NCBI RefSeq assembly: GCF_026151205.1
Contig: NC_087084.1
Location: forward strand, 5,325,538 to 5,389,537
From: Bolinopsis microptera
Lineage: Eukaryota; Ctenophora; Tentaculata; Lobata; Bolinopsidae
Reading direction: 5' to 3'
Length of the DNA: 64,000 bases
In this document: piece by piece, positions 36,101 through 42,900 of the stretch
How the letters are laid out: every line of letters begins with the position of its first letter
How positions within the stretch are numbered: the first letter of the stretch is position 1
Program-made: the position numbers and the translations under genes
Notes under the pieces: model-generated
Told to the model about the DNA's origin: nothing
The model's database searches: none
The model's input: the letters and a program-made list of their open reading frames with translations, nothing else

Positions 36101-38701
36101 GTTCAACAATGATCAGAACAAATAATAAAGAAAAATCGTGTTTTATGACCAAAATAACATACAATTTTTCGCACCGAATAAGACCTGTGTACTGTGTATA
36201 TGAAGTTATAAGTGAGTCTTGACGGTAATTTTAAAAACAGAACTAAGAAAACAAACAAGTGATACAACCCTAACCTTCCATGTTAAGAACACCCGCTTTG
36301 ATCCCCTCTTTTTCAGCCCTGAAATGTCCGAGTACTGCGATCCAGCGATGAGCGTTACCGTTGTCGGGGTTTATCTCTGCGGCTTCACATGCCATAGCGT
36401 GGGCCACGTGGAATACCTGGTCACGTGAGGAGATTAAATAAGAAGGGGAGATAATGGGCAAGTGAGCTCGTTTTGAGTTTACAATAATTTGCTAGGTATA
36501 AAGTTGCACCAGAACCTATTCGGACATGGCACCCTCTATTTAATATTACGCTATCAAACTTCTTCCAATATGCAACCATAGCGTGTTTGAAAAAATGGTT
36601 AATATCTGTCAATATTCAATACTACTCTAGCCTCAAAATACAAAACCCCTGGATACTAAAACACAATGTTGGTGATTGACCAAAAACACAATACCCTGTG
36701 TTGGTGATTGGACTAAAACACAATACCTTGTGTTGGTGATTGGACTAAAACACAATACCTTGTGTTGGTGATTGGACTAAAACACAATACTTTGTGTTAA
36801 TGATTGACCTAAAACACAATACCTTGTGTTGGTGATTGGAATAAAACATAATACCTTGTGTTGGTGGTTGGACTAAAACACAATACCTTGTGTTGGCGAT
36901 TGGACTAAAACACAATACCTTGTGTTGGTGATTGGACTGGTATCCTTTACCGTAAATCCACTTAATTCTGGCAAGTCTCCAGAGAACCTCATCATTACCC
37001 GGACTGACAGTGTTTAACTCAACAAGCTTGTCCTCACAGTCTGTCAGTTTACCAGCGTCGTAGAGACTGTCACATTCTGCTAGCTGAGATGGGTTTACTG
37101 GTTACGATGAAAATGAGAGCGTATTATTAATTAGTTATACTAATTAATCTCATTAATCGCGTACTGGTTATGGCCATTAAGTCAAAAGTGAACAATAATT
37201 CAAAGTCTAAATACATACGTACCTCATGGAATAACAACGATATATTCAACACTTGCATTGATGTGTTAGTTTCTAATATGTGTGGATTAAGTCAATTCAC
37301 AAAAATCACACAAAAAAGTCACCTCTTCCGCAGTAACGTCTCTCAAATCAATAGCAGCTCGTTTTGCTTCACTCAGCAAAAGGTATCTCTGTTGTGCAGC
37401 TGCCCACTGGGAAAATATGCAAACCTTAAATATTTTGCACATCGTAACAATGAAAAGAAGGGAAAGCTGACGCTGGAAAATATCATTTGATTTCAAAAAC
37501 TTAAATTATGTACAAATTATGTAAGAATTAGAATACCTTTTCATATTTGCCATCTGCAGTTGGTAACTCAAGAGCTTCAGAAAGGGAAGCTTCTATCATT
37601 GCGCTCATTTCCTCCTCCTCTTCGTCGTACTCTTCCTCTTCTTCGTCCTCTTCATCATCTTCTTCTTCGTCATCTTCATCTTCTATCTCCTGCACAGCGG
37701 TACAAAATGTCATATTTTCAGGTTTCATGAATAAAAAACGCAACTTAGGTACATGGTAATTAAGACTTTAGTGGACTGACTAAAAAACTTCCCTATGATG
37801 GTAATTAAGAAAATCACTATGCCCGTCTCGACTGTAAACAGACTTAAATACATAAGTCTCATTATTGAATTTTTGAAGAGCAGGAATGAACGTCCAGTGG
37901 TAAATAGATAACCGAGATGTAGGCCATAGTGATTTTAAACGAATATTAATCGATAAGAGTCTGAACTCTGAAAGTCTAGCTAAACGGACATTTGACTGTT
38001 GAAAAACGCAGAAGCCAGAGCGTGCGTTCGCGTTTTGTGTATGAATTTACTAATAAGTTACGCTCACGCCGCGCACCTATTGCTAGTTTCTAATGCGTAT
38101 TGATTAAAAATATTTTGTTCGGCGATCGCGCCACCAGTAACCCAGTGACTACTGTTGTAGACTATTTACCAACCATTTCAGAAGAGATGTTGTTAAACCT
38201 ATTATTTGTCTGGTTATCATAATAATGCCTGTATTCAAAAGCCGTGTAATATTGCCGCGGAGGGTAGTCCACAACAATCTGATGATTTAATAGATGTGCA
38301 AGGGTATAGTAAGGGACATTGCCATTGGTTAAACTTAAATAGTTAACTTTGGTAGTTGATGTTCATAGATGGATGGCGATATACCAAATGTTCAGCTACA
38401 ATTACAAGTTTGTCGTTTTGTGCTACAAGACGAAAGCGAAAGATTGGTTTTTACAGCACTTTCAATATGCCACAAGAACTCATCTAAGTTGTACAACTGC
38501 GGCAGTAGATCGGGGACATACCTTAGCAAAAGCACTGATCCCGAACAAACAGGCTGTCCCGAAAGCAGCTGCTGTCCCGAACAAATACTTTGAATTCCCT
38601 GCATTCTCAGCCTGTTCAGCAGTGGTGTTAACATGTGACGATGTGGAGGTGTATCTGGGTATCAGCCGACCTGAAACGGACAAAGTTTTAACTCTGTTCA
38701 A
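15105..38701 (-). CDS. RMDN: RMDN-family (regulator of microtubule dynamics) TPR protein, 5' end not found
   Basis: Traced exons in transcript order: 38522-38701, 37537-37689, 37323-37406, 36919-37083, 36275-36416, 35987-36072, 35692-35814, 16654-16730, 16200-16309, 15105-15229. All phases join, about 414 residues. The first exon starts with an acceptor-like AG and no ATG, so an upstream exon is missing. The N-terminus has a membrane segment (GTAAAFGTACLFGISAFA), as in membrane-anchored RMDN proteins, then a very acidic tract (EIEDEDDEEE and on). TPR-type helices follow: LAECDSLYDAGKL, NDEVLWRLAR, CEAAEINPDNGNAHRW, LDRAIECNPDDNIAWTLLG, YKKALACFVKSDSIEP, AKAHLRLRNKEKAIEMF. RMDN proteins are mitochondrial/ER or microtubule associated TPR proteins. 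The C-terminus (YDGYLESYRI onward) extends past the usual RMDN end. The TPR after a 19-kb intron is assigned by phase and fit. Confidence 0.75.
15620..15845. repeat. Nested local repeats in the last RMDN intron
   Basis: Three units containing acacgagacgtggtagcctg and tgtgagcgtgt (about 15677-15811) lie between two copies of tagaccgctcntctatcgtt (15622 and 15810). The pattern suggests successive local duplications. It is intronic and non-coding. Confidence 0.7.
16457..16613. mobile_element. Near-palindromic MITE-like element
   Basis: The left end gtagtacatacatattacat is mirrored at the right end by atgtaatatgtatgtactac. The inner arms (gcttacacagtgtaatttt; gcgccgcg) pair with gcgcggcgcagactggagg and aattacactgtgtaagc around a short loop near 16534. 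The 157-bp unit would fold almost end to end. It lies in the 344-bp intron between exons 16654-16730 and 16200-16309. Confidence 0.8.
16731..17882. other. Intron sequence before the Penelope-like element
   Basis: Start of the giant RMDN intron region on the low-coordinate side. It holds a G run at about 16919-16929 and a repeated gtgataacagatgataag at 17680-17725. No gene is seen. It may include the 3' tail of the Penelope-like element. Confidence 0.45.
17883..19545 (-). mobile_element. Penelope-like retroelement, 5'-truncated: RT plus GIY-YIG nuclease
   Basis: The ATG-started frame is 19442-17883 (519 residues), and the same frame is open upstream to a stop pair near 19545 (VPDHVSLPVMYVQIKTHK). 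RT motifs are KVRPIISCVDSP, a FFAADISALYTHI block, DGLFMG and the catalytic YKRYIDD near residue 190. The usual MGxPLSP-like block reads MGLRPGPFCA, as in some cnidarian-type Penelope elements (recall). A C-terminal GIY-YIG nuclease is visible (VVYKIKCKLCDQLYVGETSR, then ARVGEH) after a Cys-rich linker. The 5' part is missing, so this copy is probably dead for autonomous movement although its main frame is intact. It lies in the RMDN intron, same strand. Confidence 0.9.
19745..19900. repeat. Dispersed repeat, second copy (see 1555-1750)
   Basis: It shares caatttggctcgatcc and following blocks with 1575-1740, ending in caggcactcactga. It lies just upstream of the G-run element at 19965. Confidence 0.5.
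19965..20083. mobile_element. Small inverted element bounded by G run and C run
   Basis: A run of about 18 G (19965-19982), followed by agcgtcaaataaataaatat and cataaatacctat, faces ataggtatttatgaggttga followed by a C run at 20064-20083. The two halves are approximate reverse complements, so it is a hairpin-like element with homopolymer ends. The same architecture is seen at 41141-41366. Confidence 0.55.
20402..23323 (+). CDS. SLC10A7: SLC10A7-like (bile acid:sodium symporter family) membrane protein, nested gene
   Basis: Ten exons: 20402-20482, 20613-20715, 20870-20988, 21116-21227, 21471-21590, 21767-21838, 22000-22141, 22347-22445, 22734-22822, 23058-23323. Phases close throughout, giving 400 residues from ATG 20402 to TAA 23321. 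Multiple hydrophobic helices are visible (VIAVVLAFAWPLPG, LYIVAVIFFFTGLKL, VVIICCVTSLVITTLIP, DILILIGIIIACHLLLLLLN). Family-type blocks are FFFTGLKLNTDEL, GIILFNCTPATIATG, AVSTITNLAGCFLNPL, LLLCSQKTLVLTAA and ILLPCFIAHPLQMLIDS, matching the SLC10A7 branch rather than hepatic bile-acid transporters. SLC10A7 proteins are ten-helix membrane proteins tied to Golgi/ER calcium and glycosylation. The N-terminal exon (MLGILFQCSNSVKIKEF) is chosen by phase and fit. The gene lies wholly inside the RMDN intron on the other strand. Confidence 0.85.
23324..24239. other. Intron sequence after the nested gene
   Basis: It contains the 3' UTR region of the SLC10A7-like gene and AT-rich DNA up to the 3' tail of LINE-A. 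I see no further gene. A cacgtgacacgcacgtgac motif near 23740 is a local palindrome. Confidence 0.45.
24616..26523 (-). CDS. LINE-A reverse transcriptase
   Basis: After the repeat-encoded start the frame reads a typical non-LTR RT: DPIPAFLLKNC, YRPVSNLSAFSKILER, VQSGYRPNHSCETLL, LLDLSAAFDTIDH, FGVPQGSLLGPILF and the catalytic QLYADDSQLY, then thumb/C-terminal blocks (DYCNSLYMNLP, HILPIDQRIFFKV, FSSHAPIAWNSLP). The reported frame start is a TTG inside the hexamer array; the original protein began farther upstream. RT copies RNA into DNA at a nicked target. Confidence 0.88.
   Translation of the reverse strand: MLPSDEPLRRKEKILLKTKTKTKTKTKTKTNTKTKTKTKTKTKTKTKTKTKTKTKIYKDKDINRDKDKDKDKDKDKDKDKDKDKDKDPVLDKDFIFGNFSEITADELKDLVSKMSNKFCCLDPIPAFLLKNCVAELTPILLHVLNSSLKTGIFPSDMKKAVIKPTLKKENADVDILSNYRPVSNLSAFSKILERTVLNQLNVHLTTHSLYSDVQSGYRPNHSCETLLVRMCDDLNKEIEAGNVVIVVLLDLSAAFDTIDHTVLLEKLMKDYGITGSALQWIKSYLEKRHFCVKIDDTLSTFLELLFGVPQGSLLGPILFILYIKALQKIAAKYGLDIQLYADDSQLYISFQPNRVVQFTDVQDRTNKCLAEIKTWMVNNYMKLNETKTELLVLGKSHVLKKCELSVRLQFGSTEILPTECKGDSWKSLGVKFDETLNMERQINNVKRKCSWTMMNLRTIGRYLDEGIKLMLVKQLVISKLDYCNSLYMNLPNTRLNKLRSTLNGAVRFIYNIEDRTTDLVPFYKKAHILPIDQRIFFKVCLLTHKSVHGTAPDYLKALLDVAVVDTELSNTMTRSKRSGDHLMLKVPKNKRSKVDDRRFSSHAPIAWNSLPMMLRCITDTNCFKRMLKNHLYNQF
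26252..27037 (-). CDS. LINE-A endonuclease-RT linker region, frame-shifted in the hexamer array
   Basis: The frame starts at 27037 (MNYRNFNLIDTEQ) and reads the linker seen upstream of RT in CR1-type ORF2 (MPWLDLELRILRRKRRTAER, LRDEFSRVEFVKR, ALYKKVNRLLG, FFAEKVATIR). It then runs into Lys-Asp dipeptides coded by the hexamer and, past an interruption, into Gln-Arg repeats and a stop. The downstream RT lies in another frame, so the interruption within the array is where the ORF2 frame is lost. Confidence 0.8.
   Translation of the reverse strand: MNYRNFNLIDTEQFKEDILISKLTNFPKDMSPNDAVVLYNTVLTQLMDKHCPYIKKKITKKPMPWLDLELRILRRKRRTAERAWRKDNVDYIDSERSEYLRSDYVKLRDEFSRVEFVKRCAHHKTSLRSSSGDTKALYKKVNRLLGNDTQNLPNYKDPVKLEDFKDFFAEKVATIRRAIEKEGKDSVKDKDKDKDKDKDKDKYKDKDKDKDKDKDKDKDKDKDKDKDIQRQRYKQRQRQRQRQRQRQRQRQRQRQRQRSCS
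26264..26476 (-). repeat. (CTTTGT)n hexamer microsatellite inside LINE-A ORF2
   Basis: More than 30 units of ctttgt with a few variants (ctctgt, tatatc, atttgt). In the coding sense it encodes Lys-Asp repeats. The tatatctttgtctttgtata interruptions near 26339-26360 break the six-base register and shift frame. Confidence 0.95.
27061..27706. other. Intron DNA between LINE-A and the RT fragment
   Basis: AT-rich, with a long C run (27501-27524) and a second C-rich patch at 27611-27625. No gene. The C runs may be ends of small inverted elements like those at 19965 and 41141. Confidence 0.45.
27707..28348 (+). mobile_element. Reverse-transcriptase fragment, Penelope-related or similar
   Basis: An open frame of about 213 codons without a clear start ATG reads MGGNSSSPIADL (the RT block before the catalytic site), RYVDDLSIINYL (catalytic DD), YLDLNINI, then NFHVVSLTFPHSNIPTEVGY and RYGNVCTRLDIF. 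This is the 3' half of an RT whose palm is like retroelements with RYxDD and an FNF-x-V-x-x-x-FP block, known from marine invertebrate genomes (recall). Fingers and any nuclease are missing, so it is a 5'-truncated remnant on the strand opposite to the LINEs. Confidence 0.7.
28349..29221. other. Intron DNA, including LINE-B 3' region
   Basis: Holds the presumed 3' UTR of LINE-B (minus strand, below 29222) and the possible small gene at 28581-28709. Nothing else is supportable. Confidence 0.4.
28581..28709 (-). CDS. Possible 42-residue single-pass membrane micropeptide
   Basis: An ATG at 28709 opens 42 codons to TAA at 28581. The protein has a hydrophobic helix at residues 8-24 (PLVVWYLALIVLAVAIY) followed by a strongly charged tail (KNLKTKGDDKEKRKEKE). 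An AATAAA-type motif occurs about 60 bp downstream on the same strand. There is no recognised family and an alternative longer frame overlaps it, so it may be chance. The case rests on composition only. Confidence 0.25.
   Translation of the reverse strand: MVPTIHLPLVVWYLALIVLAVAIYSKNLKTKGDDKEKRKEKE
29222..31510 (-). CDS. LINE-B reverse transcriptase part of ORF2
   Basis: From about 31510 the frame is open through the linker (NEANNAAFRELIDGETWDEI, KPWILPWLEEACARK); the first ATG is at 31222. RT motifs: IAKVTPIHKGG, YRPISLLGSFSKIYEKL, YGFRPGRSCEHALL, LLLDYSKAFDVLDH, HGVPQGSILGPLLF, KFILYADDANII (catalytic YADD), then ARFLGVIVDEKLNW. It ends with LPGLRKSQRT before the stop. Length and motif order are as expected for a full RT plus C-terminal region. 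Confidence 0.9.
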   Translation of the reverse strand, partial: LSYETRVINEANNAAFRELIDGETWDEILSTDDASLQYGKLADIYTKHYNTAYPLKINHIRREHERSNTKPWILPWLEEACARKQESYHSKVLEPTMNNIEAYKKLKLFCKKHVNIAKQRYYKKQFEKYQDCSKKQWQIINGLLGRSRKTEQLRLKGSDGSILSSEDTVAERFNDYFSNIATNIKTQISARQTFDPGGFQEYLPTSCSQSIHLQPAETIEIQRIIIGLKNKATLDTKIEPLKVASSSDSFLAILAKVINESLSTGIFPQALKIAKVTPIHKGGSKLDVENYRPISLLGSFSKIYEKLMHRRVLEFLNKNSSLFENQYGFRPGRSCEHALLNAQSTILHSLSKNQISLLLLLDYSKAFDVLDHATLLNKLQHYGIRGIALKWFESYLSDRSQYVAINNSHSSHKPIVHGVPQGSILGPLLFVIYINDLPGISNMMVKFILYADDANIIINGSNVQELMLRVNQLTETLSRWVNSNGLALNLKKTCYMIFSKKRIEPSLIKVQIENTVLERKTEARFLGVIVDEKLNWSSHIKALRSKMSRFIGVMYRIKHKFPMKARLQIFQSFVQSHLNFCSLVWGFASKSLIESLFAKQKQGMRAVMAGNVNYYYKDGKLPEHTKLAFKEHEVLTVQGVIVKNALILLHKVRNMSSLLPKSISELFPPNTPKQGTTHEQNLDWLSIYSQTDLRSSIFYKGPMLAISEHNTRITCPSSIFSINIYKNSSKKVLLDLQSAGCNDEWPPFLLHNLPGLRKSQRT
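31486..32230 (-). CDS. LINE-B apurinic-type endonuclease part of ORF2
   Basis: The domain begins GTFNVRSLVNK, then DICFVQETFF (catalytic E), GGGGIAMLFRD, LVNLYRPPY, IIAGDFNFHM (catalytic DFN), TLDLVVTN and ends with KSDHFLVLFD (catalytic SDH). It nicks target DNA to prime reverse transcription. The frame ends in a stop at 31486 just after the domain, while the RT-linked frame (PKLSYETRVINEANN) runs in parallel, which marks the frameshift. Confidence 0.88.
32223..33317 (-). CDS. LINE-B ORF1 (gag-like nucleic-acid binding protein)
   Basis: First ATG at 33317; the frame is open a little further upstream without ATG. It has a Lys/Glu-rich N-terminal half, an RRM-like patch (KLSIRNIPSDITNKEALLEK, VKVVFFDDKEKTAVIRV) and three Cys/His clusters (CYHCQEFGHMANSMYC, CFFCAGNHKSKDC, CSNCAKSSEH and on). 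Such ORF1 proteins coat the element RNA. It ends GRV-stop at 32223, overlapping the next frame. Confidence 0.82.
   Translation of the reverse strand: MEKMKLDTFSKNALQLTQTVLGTKQATTHTVQESPDFKEIIKTQLKEVLAEVLPTILPDLLNTVVATLPKEKKAKEETMLAEKHTLTVEKKTTDSEDAEPITIDDEKEMKGSLKVNPVKNYTVSGNTATFKLVTKDQLKKAETVFKSQEKYKVSSKSEPGKKLDPKLSIRNIPSDITNKEALLEKLLEKNEILKSSSEKDDAVKVVFFDDKEKTAVIRVNAAVRESIRQNRDYVHIDLREHHVTDRIHVIQCYHCQEFGHMANSMYCKAKDKDPTCFFCAGNHKSKDCRSKSENIVTKIKCSNCAKSSEHSEKNSAKTHKASDNLCPSYVRERIGIMNRTAGCENSKNWYVQKTKETKLRLGRV
33552..35227 (+). pseudogene. NERD-nuclease/UvrD-helicase-like gene, apparently broken
   Basis: The first frame (ATG 33552, end 34514) contains a NERD-type nuclease core: ECDFLVIGKNYIVIIEVKN (D and ExK of the restriction-endonuclease fold). 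A second frame (34421-35227) carries pieces like the C-terminal half of superfamily 1 helicases: IWIACDFTQIALFFSG (motif III-like), TLNLRNSCDMAGIL (IV-like), SAEFPAVIVITN (V-like) and YLQMSRARVY (VI-like). Helicase motifs I and II (Walker A and B) are not present, and the two frames overlap without a plausible intron. An acceptor-like TTTTCAG at 33502-33508 could join an upstream exon, not found. It lies just beyond the 5' end of LINE-B, opposite strand. Confidence 0.55.
35228..35691. other. Intron end with G run
   Basis: Non-coding DNA between the NERD-like gene and RMDN exon 35692-35814. A G run at 35571-35584 is followed by tgggcgcctacatgatctcc. The reverse strand past the exon stops soon if read through (TAG near 35672). 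Confidence 0.45.
35930..35980. repeat. G then C homopolymer runs beside an exon
   Basis: aggggggtcatgag is followed by a C run at 35949-35967, ending 20 bp from the donor of RMDN exon 35987-36072. It is a short inverted G/C pair around tcatga. Confidence 0.6.
36650..36945 (-). repeat. 32-bp minisatellite spanning an exon-intron boundary (9 copies)
   Basis: On the minus strand each unit reads GTATTGTGTTTTAGTCC then AATCACCAACACAAG. The last 20 bases of RMDN exon 36919-37083 are themselves part of the first unit, and the donor AAG/GTATTG at 36919/36918 is repeated in about seven further copies down the intron, a few mutated (36690, 36790). Confidence 0.9.
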
Positions 38702-39904
38702 AATAATTTAATATAATGGAAAGTAGGCATGCAGTCAAGTAGAAGTATTAACTCAACAAAGTTAGCAATAGCATAAAGGTAATTAGGTAGAAGAAAATTA
38801 ATATTAAAATTTAGAGTTTCTCACATGCATTTGGTAGGAGTCTAGAACACTTTATCACTTGTGACATGACCTTGAAAAAGAGTTGATTTAAAGGGTAATG
38901 ATTTAAACAGAATTATCGTTTATTTGAAATAAAATCTGTTTAAAATTATTTAGGAAATAAACAAAATCTTTCGTTTAGCTTTTATCATCTACTTGAACTT
39001 ATGATCGATTGATCGCTAAAAATAGACGCTATGATTAAATATACGTAACTATGACTGTTACTTTGAACTTCTAAATCAAAGGGAAATATTCTGTTGTTGA
39101 AAGTTGAGATGCAATTTTACAAGAAGTGAAAATAGATTCAACAATTTGTCCAATAGGATATCACATAATTTAAAACTCTACAAGATTTACATAAGTTATT
39201 TTCAATAGCAAACTTTACCGCTTATCATGCCAACGCTGTTAATTTTCTGATTACCCTATCAAAATTTAAAAATTTCAGCCCAGAAAGTCTTATCTCTTTA
39301 GTAATGTTTTTAATTTGGATTCAAGATAATCTAAGCAAATAAACTGGTCTGAAGTATGTGCAAAAACGAACAACTAAGTTTTTGTTAGACTGATTAATGA
39401 GGAAGTCACATTATTGTACAAAATTATGTTTAAAGTTGCATGGTCATATATCTGGAATTAATAAATCTTATGCTGCTGTTTCACTCAAGAATCTCACTAC
39501 ATTTACATATCATATTATATACTGTAACTCATGTATGGAGAAATAAGGAATTCCTTAACAAATAACAAAAAATCACATTCTAACTACTACCGTATGACTT
39601 ATGAGTAAATACACATTTTGTGAAAACACGTGCATCTTAAATCTACAAACTGAAGGAATGCTAAGATCTTAACACAACGAGCTAATCACAACGTTACAAG
39701 TAAACAAATCCCAAATCTAAACAGTCACGTGGGTCTTTGTTCTTAACTCGTAAATATCAGGTTTCAATAACATTACAACTCCTTTTGTAGTCTTTTCAGA
39801 AGATTCAAACTTAAATTTGTTAACCCTCATTTCAGTAGGAAAAGTAACGAATTTAAGTGGCTAAAAAACAGTAATTATCTCTCAATTAGCATGTAATTAT
39901 CTCC
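38702..39904. other. Gap between MICU-like 3' end and first traced RMDN exon
   Basis: About 1.2 kb of AT-rich DNA. The missing 5' exon and promoter of the RMDN-like gene should be here or further upstream. One candidate (ATG near 38869 on minus) has the wrong phase. No other feature is supportable. Confidence 0.45.
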
Positions 39905-42900
39905 TTAATTAGCGTAACCCTTATACATGTTGTGTCGTACACAGTTCATTATCTTTTCCCGGGTAGTAGCGTTGGGCACGTGCAGCGCATTTGAAGAGAG
40001 CGCATTACGGGACTTAATACTGTCCTTCATTACCTGGTGATTAATTCGAAATTAACCAATTAATTTATTAAACCTGTATTGTTGAGTTTATAAGTTTGGT
40101 AATTAATTTACACTTAAAACCGATTTAATATTGACTTAATATTGGTTTTATCGTTGCTCATCTATATCTGAGCAACGATAAAATCAACATTAAATCAACA
40201 TCTGTGAACTTATTTGGATTTCCCAGACCCAAGGAGATACCTCAATAAACTCATCATGACCAAGTTTGTTATCGTGATCTTCATCAAACACATCAAAAAT
40301 AACATCCACCAGATCTTCATCAAACTCTGAACCAGTACTTGCTTTCACTGCCCGCTGGAAATCTTTCTTTGTCAGCGCCTTCTTCGTTATTGCGTACATT
40401 CTTATTGCTACCTGTAAAATATATCCCAGAGCTTAGAACAGTTTCATACAAATTAGCATTGTTAATTAGGGTTAGTAATGCTTAATTAGTAGGACTCCTC
40501 CGGGTTTGAAATTTAGAATCAGCAATGATGTGGTCCCATAATTTACATAATTTACATAATTTACATACCTCAAAATCAGGAAAGTCGTTAAGTAGGTTCA
40601 TGAACTGACTAAATTGACTGAAGACTATTTTGTGTCTTTCCTCTTCTGGTCTCGCTTCCAACCTGTCTATGTACCTGTGACAAGAAGATAAAACAGCATT
40701 TTTCAGCCAGTACAATAAAGCCCCAATTTAAGGCGCCCCAATTTACCGCAAACATTTCCTTTCACAAAATTAGGAATAAATATGAAAATGTAAACAATCG
40801 AAACCCCCCATAACAGCATAAAGTGACAAACATCGTTATCAGTTAATTAATTAATTTATCAATTATCCTAACCTAGCTTTTTTGGTATCAGGTATACAGG
40901 TTCTTCTCAAAAGCAATCTCATGAACTCATCATCTGTGATAAAGTCCAGTCCGTCAGAATAAGCATCAAACTCAGCCTTTAAACATTGTCTCTGTACACA
41001 GTGTAGGAACTTGGAAAACTTTTCAAAGTCAACCTGGGTGATTTGAAGTTGTAATAGGATTGTTTAAGAGGTCATTAGGGCAGTAGGTGCTGATGGATTT
41101 TGTGATAATTATGAGCGATGGAGCATACTAATTACTAGAGGGGGGGGGGGGTGACATGTCCGCCAATGTCCGACTATGTCCTGTCCTTTTTGGATTCTAT
41201 GAGACAACGGACGTTTTTTTGGGACATTAGCGGACATTGACGGACATTGGCGGACTCGGACGGAAAATTTCTGTCAATGTCCGCCAATATCCGCCTATGT
41301 CCTTTCTTGTCCTTTTTGGATTCTATGAGACAGGCTGAAATAGACGGACGTGTCACCCCCTCCCCCACTAGAGCAGATTAATTACCTTATCTAGCTTTGG
41401 AACATTATTATGTACCATTAAAGCTGTACTAAGATTAAATAACTGAAAACAGCCCTTATATTCAAGGCTTATAAACAATAGACATTATGTAATATGCTTA
41501 TAAATCACTATAATATCCGATGTTCATAACATAATGTTTATAAACTATTAACAGCACAAACCTCCTGCTCCTGATCACTACCGAACAAGATGATCTGCAT
41601 ACTAGTAGTAGCGTTAACACAAGGGTCCACAACCCCGCCTCCAGACATCAAATTTTCCATACTCACGAACTCTTCTTTTGAGAGGGTGTTTGAGTTTGCT
41701 CTGTCAAGGATTCTGAAGTGTCGGTAGAACTGATCTATAGGCTTATCCAGTGCACCTGTACGAATTAGATAAATAATAAATAATGATAATAAGTAGAGGT
41801 GGAATTGAAACTGTTCGAGATCAAAAAGAGGATACATAGAAATTAGAAGCTCAACTCACAAGCGGGGACAACTTTATATTATCATGTCCTGGGTTAAGTC
41901 AAGGCTAGATATCTAGCCCACCCCCCACCCCCCCCCCCCCCCTGATGTGTGTTAAGTGAAGTTCTTGAGATTAAGTAGCTGATTGGAAGACTGCTCTAGA
42001 AAAACCAAAACGATTAAATTACTGTTTTTGTCTAGATCCAATACTATACTTTAATAGCACTCACTGAGTAGAAACAAGAATTCTGAATATGAGATTATAT
42101 AATCTGATCTCCCCAAAAAGTATTCACTATCCAAATCCAACTGAAGAGCTTTTGAGAGAACGTTCTGGTATTCTTCTTCAGATAGGTTCCTCATTACGCT
42201 GTCAGGTTCCTCATTACGCTGTTCAATGCCCGAAACTGCTTTGACAAAGTCCTCTCCTGAAGTAAATATAAGTAAATAATGAAACTGAAATTGTACCGCT
42301 ATTTGTTATTATTCATGTTGTTATGTTTTGCTCTTTTTCATGCCTGGGATTATTTAAAGTTACTCATAGTTGAAAAGCAATTTAATGTTAAAACACAAAT
42401 AATAATGTAATATTGTATTTTTTATGCCAACATTTTTATAATACTTTGTTTAGCTTTATATGCTTTAATTTAAAAAAATCCAGTATAGACAGGTTCAAAT
42501 GATCCCAATCCCCAGTATCTGTAGCCTCTCAAATAACCTGTCAAGAGTCTCACACACCCCATTGGCCATTACTAATTAGGGCCTTATAATTATATGTACG
42601 TATGATGAAATAGTTACTAGAATCACCAACAAATGTGATATGACCTACAATAAGTCACATTTGTTGCATGAAACGAAGTCACTAACTCAAATTTTGGGGG
42701 AAAAGAAGATGTTCAATATATCAAGGTACCCAGTATAGAGACCCGGTATTATAGAGGCCTGGTATAGAGAGACCCGGTATAGAGACCCGGTATTATAGAG
42801 ACCCGGTATAGAGACCCAGTATTATAGAGGCCTGGTATAGAGAGACCTGGTATAAAGAGGTTTAACTGAAGTGTTAATTTTTTTAATTGACCACCTGTCA

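Noticed and set aside
37547..37759. Poly-serine frame on plus strand
   Set aside because: Antisense of the acidic exon of the RMDN-like gene.
38830..38871. Possible first exon of the RMDN-like gene (ATG near 38869, donor GTGAGA)
   Set aside because: It leaves one base while the next exon needs two; no support beyond an ATG and a GT.
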